Source of the DNA: JACKIC01 sp964543795
Lineage (GTDB): Bacteria; Planctomycetota; UBA1135; UBA2386
Direction of reading: 5' to 3'
NCBI GenBank assembly: GCA_964543795.1
Contig: CAZIZN010000013.1
Coordinates: 62,001-126,000, forward strand
Length of the DNA: 64,000 nucleotides
Below are positions 26,681 to 34,975 of the stretch, piece by piece (position 1 is the stretch's first letter; every line of letters starts with the position of its first letter). A program made the position numbers and the translations under genes. The notes beneath the pieces were generated by a model, which had not been told where the DNA came from, made no database searches, and worked only from the letters and a program-made list of their open reading frames with translations.

Positions 26681-27247
26681 TCAGCCCTTGACGACGTCCC
26701 AGATCTCGGCGCCGAGGTAGTCCCACGGCAGCCGGCCTTCGTCGCACTCACCGGGCGTCACCGAGAACTGCACGTCGACCATGTAGAGGATCCGGCCGGT
26801 CGCCCTGCCGATGTTGGCTGCGCCGTGGGCGACGCCCGGCGGGATGCGCACGAGCCGATCCTTGCCGTCACCGAGCACGAAACGCATCGTGGCACCTTCG
26901 GTCGGCGAGCCGGCGCGGCAGTCGTGCAGCACCAGCAGCAGCTTGTCGCACGGCGGCACGTACCAGACGTCGGTCTGGCGGTGGTGCATGTGGAATGCCT
27001 TGACCGCGCCCGGCTCCATCTCCGAGTAGTTGATCTGCCGGCATTCGAAGCCGGGCAACTGCGCGTGCACCCCTGCGGTCAGCCGGCCGAGCTCCGTGAT
27101 CGAGCCGCCGTCGTCGTTGAACCGCCGCAACTCGACGATCTGCACGCCGTCGATCGGCGTCTTCGGCGAGTAGTCCTGGAACGAGAAGGCGGCGCGCGCC
27201 TTGTCGTGGATGCGAATCCTGGCGTCGGGGTGGATCGGTTCGGTCAC
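26681..27247 (-). CDS. RmlC-like cupin (dTDP-4-dehydrorhamnose 3,5-epimerase family)
   Basis: A 188-residue cupin from a GTG start (VTEPIHPDARIRIHDK). Family features include FHMHHRQTDVWYVPPCDKLLLVLHDCRAGSPTEG, VLGDGKDRLVRIPPGVAHGAANIG and the closing DYLGAEIWD. RmlC enzymes epimerise dTDP-4-keto-6-deoxyglucose in rhamnose synthesis. No rmlA, rmlB or rmlD lies nearby, so the exact nucleotide sugar is uncertain. The gene follows the FGE-fold gene with the start codon close behind it on the opposite side of a 32-base gap, with no shared function evident. Confidence 0.8.
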   Translation of the reverse strand: MTEPIHPDARIRIHDKARAAFSFQDYSPKTPIDGVQIVELRRFNDDGGSITELGRLTAGVHAQLPGFECRQINYSEMEPGAVKAFHMHHRQTDVWYVPPCDKLLLVLHDCRAGSPTEGATMRFVLGDGKDRLVRIPPGVAHGAANIGRATGRILYMVDVQFSVTPGECDEGRLPWDYLGAEIWDVVKG

Positions 27248-27279
27248 GGGCGCTCGGGGCGGCGGGGGAGCCGCGGAGC

Positions 27280-29259
27280 CTACTTGGCGGGCGGGGGCAC
27301 GCGCCACGCCTTGTCCGCCGCGGGCGGCGCGAGATCGACCACGAGGTCCATCTGCAGGTCGACGAACCGCTTCGGATTCTGCTGCTGCAGCGGCATGCCG
27401 ATGCGGAACCGTGCCTTCATGCGGCCCTTCTCGTCGGCGCCCAGTTCGATGGTCGGCACGAACGGGTTGCCCAGGGCGGGCTTCTTGTTGGTCGCGGGCA
27501 GCACCGCGACGACCTTGCCCTCGTTGCCGAAGAGCAGGTAGCAGTCGCCCTCGGTCGGCACCTTGATCTCGTCGATGCGCACGAACTTGATGCTCGACAG
27601 GCTCTCGGCATCGACGAGGTCCTGTTCGGCGAGGCCGAATCGCGCCAGCACGTCGCGCCAGCCGCCCGCCTTGGGTTCCTGGCCTTCCTTGCCGTTGTCC
27701 TTGCCGCCGTTCTTCGCCTTCTGCTTCTTCGCCTCCTGGACTTCCTTGTAGCCGACCTTGAGTGCGTCCGTGAGCTCCTTGGGCATGCCTTCCTTGCGGA
27801 ACATCACCGAGTAGTGCCCGGCTTCGACCGCGGGTTCGGCGAGCTTCTCGGTCAGCGCCAGCGTGCCGATCAGCAGCGGCGTGGTCTGCGAGCGGTCGAG
27901 CAGCTTGTTCAGGTCCTGCGACTTGTCGTTCGTCAGCCAGTTGACGGGCGCGAACGAGATCGTCAGGTAATCGGTCGGGAAGCCGTCCTTGCCGAGTTCG
28001 TAGCGTTCGGCGCCGACCTGGAGGCTGAGGTCGATGTCCTGTTCCTCGGCGAACGGGCTGCGGTTGTAGACGCCGCGCAGCAGCGAGAAGAGCGTGTCGT
28101 AGCCCGGCCGCAGGCTCTTGGCGACGCGGAAACCGCAGCCCTCGAGCGCCTCGCTGCTGTCGATCGGCGCCCGCTGGTCGATCATGAGCTGGATCGGCTC
28201 GCTGGCCGACAAGTACGATCCACCCTTGGCGATCGCGATCTCGCCGCCCTTCCACACCGGCGGTGCGCCGAGCAGCGCGCCCGCCTTGTCCTTCTGCAGG
28301 CTCTTCCACTCGTCGGCGAACAACTCGGCGCCGTTGATCGGGCGGTAGCCGCGTTCGGCCACCCATTGCCAGACCGAGCCGAACATGTCCTGATGCCCGA
28401 AGGGCCCTGCCGCCTCGGCGACGGTGCCGGTCGGCTTGATCTGCTGGTCGCGCGAGTTGTACAGCCGCAGCGTCTTGAGCAGGTTCTCGGAGTAGGCGTT
28501 CTCACCGCCGGGCCAATCGTGCTTGCCGTCGCCGCGCGCGGCGCGGATCCACTCCACTTCCGTCGGCAAGCGCATGCCGAGCCAGCCGGCGAACGTGTTG
28601 GCCTCCGCGACGGTCACGTAGACGAGCGGCATGTCGGCGATGGAGTCGCCCCGCTCGTTGGCGACCTTGTAGGGCAGGTCGGCGCCGTGCTGAGCCCAGT
28701 AGTTCAGCGGCCCGAACTTGTCCTTGGGGAACTGCGTGTTGATGTCCTTGATGCGGGCGTTGTAGTCGTCGGCGCGCCCGTAGCGCCACCAGTGGAACGG
28801 GGCACGCACCTTCACCTTGTGCTGCCGCATGTGATCGACGAACGCCGCGTATTCGCTGTTCTTGACGTTGTGGATGCCGAGCAGGAACGGCTCGACGGTG
28901 TGCGTCTGTCGACCGAGCGACGACGCCGTGCGCCGCAGCGCGGTCCGGACCTTCTCCTCGGAACGGCGCACCGCGTCGGCGGGCTTGTCGGGCGCGACGA
29001 CCTGGCACGCCGCCGCGACGAGACTCTCGGACGTCAGGCCGACCTGGACCGTGCCTCCCGGCACGAAGCGGAGGAAGGGCGGCAGGCCCGCGGTGACGTC
29101 GTCTGCGGGGGGCTTGGCCTTCGGCGCGGCGTTCGCCGGCACGACCGGTTTCTCGACGGCGGCAGCCTGGTCTTGGGCTGCAAGATGGCCGGCGACCAGG
29201 GTGGCGGCGGCGAGGAGCGAAGTGGTCGGAACAGCGGGACGCTGGGAGTTCGCGCGCAT
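27280..29259 (-). CDS. Secreted formylglycine-enzyme-fold (SUMF1/FGE-sulfatase) protein without catalytic cysteines
   Basis: The 659-residue product has a signal peptide (after MRANSQRP, ending GHLAAQ). The FGE-sulfatase fold is seen as FVPGGTVQVGLTSE, VEPFLLGIHNVKNSEYAAFV, VTVAEANTFAGWLGMRLPTEVEWIRAARG, FGSVWQWVAERG and KGGSYLSASEP...EALEGCGFRVAK. In active FGEs the RGGS segment is followed by a Cys pair that oxidises the sulfatase Cys; here the equivalent stretch lacks it, so formylglycine synthesis is unlikely. The last 250 residues (LRPGYDTLFSLL onward) form an additional domain of unknown function with a Lys-rich linker (KKQKAKNGGKDNGKEG). It may be a carbohydrate- or peptide-binding scaffold. 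A longer N-terminal open frame exists but lacks a signal peptide. Confidence 0.85.
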   Translation of the reverse strand: MRANSQRPAVPTTSLLAAATLVAGHLAAQDQAAAVEKPVVPANAAPKAKPPADDVTAGLPPFLRFVPGGTVQVGLTSESLVAAACQVVAPDKPADAVRRSEEKVRTALRRTASSLGRQTHTVEPFLLGIHNVKNSEYAAFVDHMRQHKVKVRAPFHWWRYGRADDYNARIKDINTQFPKDKFGPLNYWAQHGADLPYKVANERGDSIADMPLVYVTVAEANTFAGWLGMRLPTEVEWIRAARGDGKHDWPGGENAYSENLLKTLRLYNSRDQQIKPTGTVAEAAGPFGHQDMFGSVWQWVAERGYRPINGAELFADEWKSLQKDKAGALLGAPPVWKGGEIAIAKGGSYLSASEPIQLMIDQRAPIDSSEALEGCGFRVAKSLRPGYDTLFSLLRGVYNRSPFAEEQDIDLSLQVGAERYELGKDGFPTDYLTISFAPVNWLTNDKSQDLNKLLDRSQTTPLLIGTLALTEKLAEPAVEAGHYSVMFRKEGMPKELTDALKVGYKEVQEAKKQKAKNGGKDNGKEGQEPKAGGWRDVLARFGLAEQDLVDAESLSSIKFVRIDEIKVPTEGDCYLLFGNEGKVVAVLPATNKKPALGNPFVPTIELGADEKGRMKARFRIGMPLQQQNPKRFVDLQMDLVVDLAPPAADKAWRVPPPAK

Positions 29260-29446
29260 GCTGGGTCGGACGTCGATGGGTTGCAGGGGAACCGCAGGAT
29301 CGGCCGCAGGCGGGGCGTGCCAGGGCAATCCTGCCGGCCAGGACCAGAGGGGGCGCGGATCCTAGCCAGGAACCGAGGGGAATGGGACCGCCGATTGTCG
29401 CACGTCCGCGCGCGGCGAAAAGCCCCGGTGCCGGCCGCCGTGCGAA

Positions 29447-29472
29447 CCCGGCGCGGTGGGCCCGGCGCGGTG
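29447..29472 (+). repeat. 14-bp tandem duplication
   Basis: cccggcgcggtg occurs twice with a 14-base period in the region between the FGE-fold gene and the HD-GYP gene. It is likely a slippage product. Confidence 0.55.
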
Positions 29473-29482
29473 CCGATCTAAG

Positions 29483-29545
29483 CCTCGCGAACCGGTGCCT
29501 CGCGAAGCCACTGCTCCGCGAACCACCGCCCCGCGAACCGCACCC
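29483..29545 (+). repeat. Four degenerate 15-16-bp tandem units next to the HD-GYP stop
   Basis: Four units share the pattern CYCCGCGAANCC (cctcgcgaaccggtg, cctcgcgaagccactg, ctccgcgaaccaccgc, cccgcgaaccgcaccc). The array ends one base before the stop codon of the minus-strand HD-GYP gene. It may be an iterated protein-binding site or a minisatellite-like expansion. The conserved heart is CGCGAA. Confidence 0.6.
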
Positions 29546-29546
29546 T

Positions 29547-30590
29547 TCAGAACAGCAGGTCGCGATTCGGCGCGAAGTAGCGCTTGCCCATCGTCGTCAG
29601 ACCGGCGGCCACCATCTTCGCCAGGTCCGGGTCGAACTGGCGCCCGGCCTGGTCGCGGAAGTAGGCAGCGATCTTCTCGGTCGGCCAGCTCGGCTTGTAG
29701 CTGCGTTCTTCGGCGAGCGCGTCGTAGACCTCGGCCAGCACCAGGATGCGCCCGGGCAGCGCCACGGCGTCGCCGGCGAGGCCCTGCGGATAGCCCTTGC
29801 CGTCCCAGCGCTCGTGGTGCTGATAGACCCAGTTGCGCACGTCGTCGTGGTCGTCGAGGTCGGCGAGCACGTCGTAGCCCATCTGCGGGTGGCGCTTGAC
29901 GATGTCCATCTCGTCGGTGGTCAGCGGCCCCGGCTTGGTCAGGATCTGGTCCGGGATGCCGATCTTGCCGATGTCGTGCAGCAGCGCAGCCATCCGCAGG
30001 CTGGCGCGATCGTCCTCCGAGACGCCGCACAGCGCGGCGAGCCGGTCGGTGTAGCCGACGACGCGAGCGGCGTGGCCGCTGGTGGTGGGGTCCTTGATCT
30101 CGATCGTGCGCGGCAGCACCGCCGTCATCACGCGGTTCACGGTCTCGAGTTCGCGGTTGCGGCGCGACAGGGCGACTTCCTGGATCACCCGGTCGCACGT
30201 GTCGAGCAGGGACTCGGCGTCGACCGGCTTGACCACGATGGCGCTGACGCGGCTGCGCAGCGCCTCCTGGGCCCGATCGAAGCTCGGTCTTCCGGTCAGC
30301 AGGATCACCGGGATGCGCGGCTTGTGGGCGCGCGCCGCGTCGGCGATCGGGAAACCGAGGTCGTGGTCGCCGAGGTAGAGATCGGTGAGCACGAGGTCGA
30401 ACGCCTGGTGCGACAGCTCCTCCACGCCGTGGCGCACGGTGTTGGCGCAGCGCACCGTGTAGCCGGCGGAGGTGAGCAGGTTGTGCAGGCCGCTGAGCAC
30501 GTCCGCCTCGTCGTCCACGAGAAGGACGCGGCGGCGCCCGGCGCCTGGTGTGCAGCCGTGAGAGCGAGAGAGGGCGGGAGACGAGTGCAT
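29547..30590 (-). CDS. Response regulator with an HD-GYP cyclic-di-GMP phosphodiesterase output domain
   Basis: A 347-residue two-domain protein. The receiver has RVLLVDDEADV and the acceptor D70 in FDLVLTDLYLGD, with KPVDAES at the conserved Lys. The HD-GYP domain has the metal-binding H205/D206 in ALLHDIGKIGIPD, then KRHPQMGYDVL, HHERWDGKGYPQGLAGDAV and LAEVYDALAEERSYKP. HD-GYP enzymes linearise cyclic di-GMP to pGpG or GMP and so favour motility over biofilm. The GYP triplet is intact, so the enzyme should be active once the receiver is phosphorylated. The partner kinase is not in the window. It is divergent from the RluA-type synthase across a region with a perfect 18-bp palindrome. Confidence 0.95.
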   Translation of the reverse strand: MHSSPALSRSHGCTPGAGRRRVLLVDDEADVLSGLHNLLTSAGYTVRCANTVRHGVEELSHQAFDLVLTDLYLGDHDLGFPIADAARAHKPRIPVILLTGRPSFDRAQEALRSRVSAIVVKPVDAESLLDTCDRVIQEVALSRRNRELETVNRVMTAVLPRTIEIKDPTTSGHAARVVGYTDRLAALCGVSEDDRASLRMAALLHDIGKIGIPDQILTKPGPLTTDEMDIVKRHPQMGYDVLADLDDHDDVRNWVYQHHERWDGKGYPQGLAGDAVALPGRILVLAEVYDALAEERSYKPSWPTEKIAAYFRDQAGRQFDPDLAKMVAAGLTTMGKRYFAPNRDLLF

Positions 30591-30635
30591 CGTGCAGGTC
30601 GACCAAGGAGGGGGGAGAATCTCAGGTCTGGGAAG

Positions 30636-30653
30636 CCGAGTCCCGGGACTCGG
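30636..30653. promoter_or_regulatory. Perfect 18-bp palindrome in a divergent promoter region
   Basis: CCGAGTCCCGGGACTCGG is fully self-complementary (9-bp half sites, no spacer). It lies in the 256-base gap between the divergently transcribed HD-GYP and pseudouridine synthase genes, 46 bases upstream of the HD-GYP start. A dimeric regulator site is the likely reading. Confidence 0.45.
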
Positions 30654-30688
30654 AGTCAGACTGTCGGAGAGCCGTATGCCGGGCGCGA

Positions 30689-30752
30689 GTTTCCACAGGC
30701 TTCCCACAAACTCAACAGCGAGCCCAAGAACTTGTGATGAGGCTGTGGAGAA
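30689..30752. other. Cluster of DnaA-box-like 9-mers
   Basis: Compared with the E. coli consensus TTATCCACA, GTTTCCACA (30689-30697) matches 7 of 9, CTTCCCACA (30700-30708) 6 of 9 and, on the minus strand, TTCTCCACA (30744-30752) 8 of 9. The stretch is visibly more A/T-rich than its surroundings. No dnaA, dnaN or gidA is nearby, so an origin is not claimed; DnaA may regulate one of the flanking genes. Confidence 0.25.
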
Positions 30753-30846
30753 AGGTCCAGTGGCATGGCTCTCCCGCAGTCGCCATGCAAAGGGCGTGCG
30801 CAGCGGACGGCAATCGTCGTTGCCGGGCGGCCGCTCGCGCGGCACC

Positions 30847-31833
30847 ATGCCGCGCCGCACCATGAGCGGGTCCTGCACACGAACGGTCGGTCCCGACGCC
30901 GACGGCATCCGCCTCGACGTGTTCCTGGCCAACCAGCCGGAGGTGCGCACCCGGACCCGGGCCCGGGACCTCCTGTTGGCCGGGGCGGTCGAGGTCGCCG
31001 GCGAACGCGTGCGGCCGGGGCTCTTCCTCGCCGCGGGCCAGGTGGTGCAGTTCGATCCGCAGAAGGTGCAGGAGTGCGACCCCTTGCGCCCAGCAGCCCC
31101 GCCGCCCGAGGTGCCGGTGCTCTACGAGGACCGCAGCCTCGTGGCGATCGACAAGCCAGTCGGGCTCGCCGCGCACCCGCCCGAGGACCGTTACTTCGAC
31201 GAACACACCGTCGCGAGCTGGGCGACTGCGCGCTACGGCGAACTGCCGTTCGACGACGATGCGCGGCGGCCCGGCATCGTGCACCGGCTCGACCGCGACA
31301 CCTCGGGCGTGATGCTGGTCGCGCGCACGCGACAGGCCTTCGATCACCTGCGCGCGCAGTTCCGCGTGCGCACCGCGGCGAAGGAATACCGTTGCATCGT
31401 GTTCGGCGAGCCGCGCTTCCAGTCCGACTGGATCGAGAAGGCGATCGCTCCCGACCCGGGCAAGCCCGATCGCATGACCGTCGTCGACGAAGGCGGCCGC
31501 GAGTCGTCGACCTTCTACGAGGTGATCGAGCGCTTCGACGGGTTCGCCCACGTGCGCTGCCGGCCGCGTACGGGCCGCACGCACCAGATCCGCGTGCACA
31601 TGACGGCGATCGGGCATTCGCTGGTCGGCGATCGCGTCTACCGCTCGCGCCTGCGGCAACACGACCGTTTGCCCGCCGGCGCGCCCGACCCCGGCCGCCA
31701 CTGCCTGCATGCCCTGCGGCTGTCGCTGCCGCACCCGGAGACCGAGGAACCGATCGAGTTCGAGGCGCCGCTGCCCGCGGACTTCGAACGGCTGCTCGCG
31801 TGGTTGCGCGAGCACCGGCCGCGGCGCCGGTGA
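30847..31833 (+). CDS. RluA-family 23S rRNA/tRNA pseudouridine synthase
   Basis: A 328-residue enzyme with an N-terminal S4-like RNA-binding segment (IRLDVFLANQPEVRTRTRARDLLLAGAVEVAGERVRPG) and a catalytic domain. The domain holds LVAIDKPVGLAAHP, the RluA motif HRLDRDTSGVMLVAR with its catalytic Asp, and RTGRTHQIRVHMTAIGHSLVGD. The family converts uridine to pseudouridine in 23S rRNA (RluC/RluD) or tRNA; this sequence alone does not fix the site. The ATG was chosen just before the S4 segment. A second ATG five codons later is equally possible. The open frame extends farther upstream without coding character. Confidence 0.92.
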   Translation: MPRRTMSGSCTRTVGPDADGIRLDVFLANQPEVRTRTRARDLLLAGAVEVAGERVRPGLFLAAGQVVQFDPQKVQECDPLRPAAPPPEVPVLYEDRSLVAIDKPVGLAAHPPEDRYFDEHTVASWATARYGELPFDDDARRPGIVHRLDRDTSGVMLVARTRQAFDHLRAQFRVRTAAKEYRCIVFGEPRFQSDWIEKAIAPDPGKPDRMTVVDEGGRESSTFYEVIERFDGFAHVRCRPRTGRTHQIRVHMTAIGHSLVGDRVYRSRLRQHDRLPAGAPDPGRHCLHALRLSLPHPETEEPIEFEAPLPADFERLLAWLREHRPRRR

Positions 31834-31901
31834 GCAGCCGACGTCGCGCTGGCGCGCGTCGCCGCGCCGGATAGCCTGCTCGGCTGCGAGCGAGGTCGAT
31901 C

Positions 31902-34004
31902 ATGCAGAGCCGCTGGAAGGACGAAGATGCCCTCGCGTTCTGCGAGCGATACCGGACGCACGGCGAGGCCTTGGCGCTGCGGCTCTACACCTCGCGCCTG
32001 ATCGGCGCCGAGCCCGCGCTCGTGCTGCACGGCGGCGGCAACACGTCGGTGAAGACCCGGGCGCGCGATCTGCTCGGCCGGTCGATCGACGTGATGCACG
32101 TGAAGGGCAGCGGCAGCGACCTCGCAGCCGTCGAGCCGCAGGACCTGCCGGCGGTGCGGTTGGCGCCGCTCCGCGAACTGCGCGCGCTCGATCGTCTCGC
32201 GGACCGGGACATGGTCGATGCGGTGCGCGGCGCCCTCGTCGACAGCCGCGCGCCCAACCCGTCGGTCGAGACGCTGCTGCACGCCTTCCTGCCGCACGCG
32301 TTCGTCGATCACACGCACGCCGACGCCATCCTCGTGCTCACCGACCAGCCGGACCCCGAGCGGCACGTGCGCGCGGTCTTCGGCGACGAGGTCGCGCTGC
32401 TGCCGTGGATCATGCCCGGGTTCCCGCTCGCCAAGGCCGTCGCCGAAGCCTTCGAGCGCCGGCCGGCCGTGCGCGGCATCGTGCTCGCCAGACACGGCCT
32501 GTTCACCTTCGGGGACGACGCGCGCACCAGTTACGAGCGCACGATCGAACTGGTCCAGCGCGCCGAACGCCACGTCGCACGCCAGCTCGGCGGACCGCCG
32601 ACGATGCTGCTCGGCGTGCCGCCGCCGCTGTGTCAGGCCGAGCGCCGCGCACTGCTGCTGCGCGCGTTGCCGCTGCTGCGCGGCGCCCTGGCGCGCCGGG
32701 TCGAACGGCCGTGGGGGGAGGAGTGCATGCGCGTGGTCGCCGAGGTGCGCTGCAGCGACGCCGCCGCGTCGTTCAGCGCGCATCCCGACGCGCCGTTCCT
32801 GTGTGCGACGGGGCCGATCACGCCCGACCACGTGATCCGCACCAAGGGCCCCTATCTCTTCCTGCCGCGCGACGGGGCGGTCGAGGCCAGCCGGGTGACG
32901 GGAGCGGTCGCCAGCTACGTCGAGCAGTACCGCAGCTACTACGACCGCTTCGCCGCCGAACGCTCGGGCGGCATCGAACTGCCGCCCGAGCCCGTGGTCG
33001 CGGTGATCGAAGGTGTCGGGCTCGTGGCCCTGCGGCCACAGCGCCAGGCGGCGCGAATCGCCGCCGACATCGCCGAGCACTCCGTGCGCGTCAAGGCCGC
33101 GGCCGCGGCGTTGGACCGGTTCGTGCCGCTCGACGAGGCCGCACTCGCGGAGATGGAGTACTGGCCGCTCGAACTGGCGAAGTTGGGCCGGGGCGAGGCT
33201 CCGCTCCTGCAGGGACAGGTGGCGCTCGTGACGGGGGCTGCCGGCGCGATCGGCTGCGGCATCGTCGAGGCGCTGCTCGCCGCCGGAGCCTGCGTGTTCG
33301 CGACGGACGTCGACGGGCCGCGGCTGGCCGCGGCCGCGCAGCGCTGGCGGCCGTTCGCGGGCCGGTTCGAGACGGACGTGGCCGACCTGACCGACGCCGC
33401 CGGCGTCGATCGGATCGTCGACGGCTGCGTGCTCGCGTTCGGCGGCGTCGATTGCGTCGTGCCCAATGCCGGCATCGCCCGCACGGGCCGGCTCGAGGAT
33501 CTCGATCCGGGCGCCTTCGCGGCGGTGCAGACGGTCAACGCGCACGCGACGTTCCTGCTGCTGCAGCGCACGGCGCGCGAACTGCGCCGCCAGGGCACGG
33601 GCGGCAGCGTGGTCGTGCAGGCGAGCAAGAACGTCTTCGCCCCGGGCGCCGGTTTCGGCGCCTATTCGGCGAGCAAGGCCGCGGCGCTGCAGCTGGCGCG
33701 CGTCGCCGCGCTCGAGTTCGCGGAGTTCGGGGTGCGCGTGAACGCGGTCAACGCCGACGCCGTGTTCGGCGACGGCGACGTGCCGAGCCAGCTCTGGCAG
33801 GAGGTGGGCCGGGAGCGCATGCGGGCCCGTGGCCTCGACGAACACGGATTGCGCGAGTACTACCGGCAGCGTTCGCTGCTCAAGACCACCGTGTTGCCGC
33901 GGCACGTCGGCGAAGCGGTGGTGTTCTTCGCGGCCGGCCGCACCCCGACCACTGGCGCGGTGCTGCCCGTCGACGGCGGTCTGCCCGAGGCGTTCCCGCG
34001 ATGA
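31902..34004 (+). CDS. Bifunctional class II aldolase / short-chain dehydrogenase (RhaD-type fusion)
   Basis: A 700-residue fusion. The N-terminal part is a class II aldolase/adducin domain, with VLHGGGNTSVKTR, HTHADAILVLTD (metal His residues) and IVLARHGLFTFGDDA. The C-terminal part (from about residue 440) is an NAD-dependent short-chain dehydrogenase, with GQVALVTGAAGAIGCGI (cofactor loop), VVPNAGIARTG and the catalytic YSASK (in FGAYSASKAAALQL). Such fusions cleave rhamnulose-1-phosphate and oxidise the lactaldehyde released. The family also acts on related deoxysugars. The next gene starts within the stop codon (ATGA), so it is coupled to the ABC transporter downstream. TAGCCT upstream may be a -10 element. 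Confidence 0.92.
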   Translation: MQSRWKDEDALAFCERYRTHGEALALRLYTSRLIGAEPALVLHGGGNTSVKTRARDLLGRSIDVMHVKGSGSDLAAVEPQDLPAVRLAPLRELRALDRLADRDMVDAVRGALVDSRAPNPSVETLLHAFLPHAFVDHTHADAILVLTDQPDPERHVRAVFGDEVALLPWIMPGFPLAKAVAEAFERRPAVRGIVLARHGLFTFGDDARTSYERTIELVQRAERHVARQLGGPPTMLLGVPPPLCQAERRALLLRALPLLRGALARRVERPWGEECMRVVAEVRCSDAAASFSAHPDAPFLCATGPITPDHVIRTKGPYLFLPRDGAVEASRVTGAVASYVEQYRSYYDRFAAERSGGIELPPEPVVAVIEGVGLVALRPQRQAARIAADIAEHSVRVKAAAAALDRFVPLDEAALAEMEYWPLELAKLGRGEAPLLQGQVALVTGAAGAIGCGIVEALLAAGACVFATDVDGPRLAAAAQRWRPFAGRFETDVADLTDAAGVDRIVDGCVLAFGGVDCVVPNAGIARTGRLEDLDPGAFAAVQTVNAHATFLLLQRTARELRRQGTGGSVVVQASKNVFAPGAGFGAYSASKAAALQLARVAALEFAEFGVRVNAVNADAVFGDGDVPSQLWQEVGRERMRARGLDEHGLREYYRQRSLLKTTVLPRHVGEAVVFFAAGRTPTTGAVLPVDGGLPEAFPR

Positions 34005-34975
34005 GTGCGGCACGGCCGGTCGATCTCGCGATCGAGTTGGGAGGGCTCCGCAAGACCTATCGCAAGGGGCGCAACACCGTCGTCGCGGTCGACGGCCTCG
34101 ATCTCGCGGTGCGCAAGGGCGAGGTGTTCGGCCTGCTGGGTCCCAACGGTGCGGGCAAGACGACCACCGTCGAGATCTGTGAAGGCCTGACGGCGCCCGA
34201 TGCGGGCCTCGTGCGCATCCTCGGCCAGGAGTGGCGCACCGGCGCGGCCGGCGACGCCGCGCTGCGGTCCCGCATCGGCGTCTGCCTGCAGGAGACCCGC
34301 TTCCACGACAAGCAGACCGTGCGCGAGACGCTGGCGATGTTCGCCGCCTTCTTCGGGTCCGGCCGCAGCGTCGCGGAGGTGCTGGCGCTCGTGTCGCTGC
34401 AGGAGAAGGCGGACGCGCGACAGAAGGACCTCTCGGGCGGCCAGCGGCAGCGCCTCGCGGTCGCGACCGCGTTGCTCGGCGCTCCGGACCTGCTGTTCCT
34501 CGACGAGCCGACGACGGGCCTCGACCCGCAGTCCCGGCGGCAGCTGTGGGAGGTCGTGCGCCGGTTCCAGCGCGGCGGCGGTTCGGTGCTGCTGACCACC
34601 CACTACATGGACGAGGCGCACCAGCTCTGCGACCGCATCGGCGTCGTCGACCGCGGCAAGGTGATCGCACTCGGCTCGCCGGACGAGCTGATCCGGTCGC
34701 TCGGCGCGGCGCACTTCGTGAGCTTCGCCGCCGAAGCGCTCGCCGAGCGCCTCGCCGAGGCGGACCTGCGCGCGCTGCCGGGAGTCCAGGCGGCGACGAT
34801 CGCCGCGGGGCGAGCGGAGCTCACCGTCGACTCCGTGCACGCCGCCGTGCCGCCGTTGCTGCAGCTGCTCGCAGCCCGCGGCATCGACCTGCGCGACCTC
34901 AGTACGCGCAGCGCCACGCTCGAGGACGTGTTCGTGCACCTCACCGGCCGCCACCTGCGCGAGGACGCCGCATGA
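34001..34975 (+). CDS. ABC transporter ATP-binding protein
   Basis: A 324-residue ATPase: Walker A GPNGAGKTTTVEIC, Q-loop CLQETRFHDKQTV, signature DLSGGQRQRLAVATALL, Walker B DLLFLDEPTTGLDP and switch His in LLTTHYMDEAHQLCDRI. The C-terminal 90 residues (SLGAAHFVSFAAEAL...LEDVFVHLTGRHL) are the extension typical of DrrA/CcmA-like ABC-2 exporters. It overlaps both neighbours by ATGA and works with the permease that follows to export a lipid, drug or polysaccharide. The coupling to a sugar aldolase/dehydrogenase is odd. Confidence 0.95.
   Translation: MSAARPVDLAIELGGLRKTYRKGRNTVVAVDGLDLAVRKGEVFGLLGPNGAGKTTTVEICEGLTAPDAGLVRILGQEWRTGAAGDAALRSRIGVCLQETRFHDKQTVRETLAMFAAFFGSGRSVAEVLALVSLQEKADARQKDLSGGQRQRLAVATALLGAPDLLFLDEPTTGLDPQSRRQLWEVVRRFQRGGGSVLLTTHYMDEAHQLCDRIGVVDRGKVIALGSPDELIRSLGAAHFVSFAAEALAERLAEADLRALPGVQAATIAAGRAELTVDSVHAAVPPLLQLLAARGIDLRDLSTRSATLEDVFVHLTGRHLREDAA

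Noticed and set aside
30591..30846. A chromosomal replication origin
   Set aside because: Only three imperfect DnaA boxes, no A/T-rich unwinding region of convincing length, and no dnaA, dnaN or parAB nearby.
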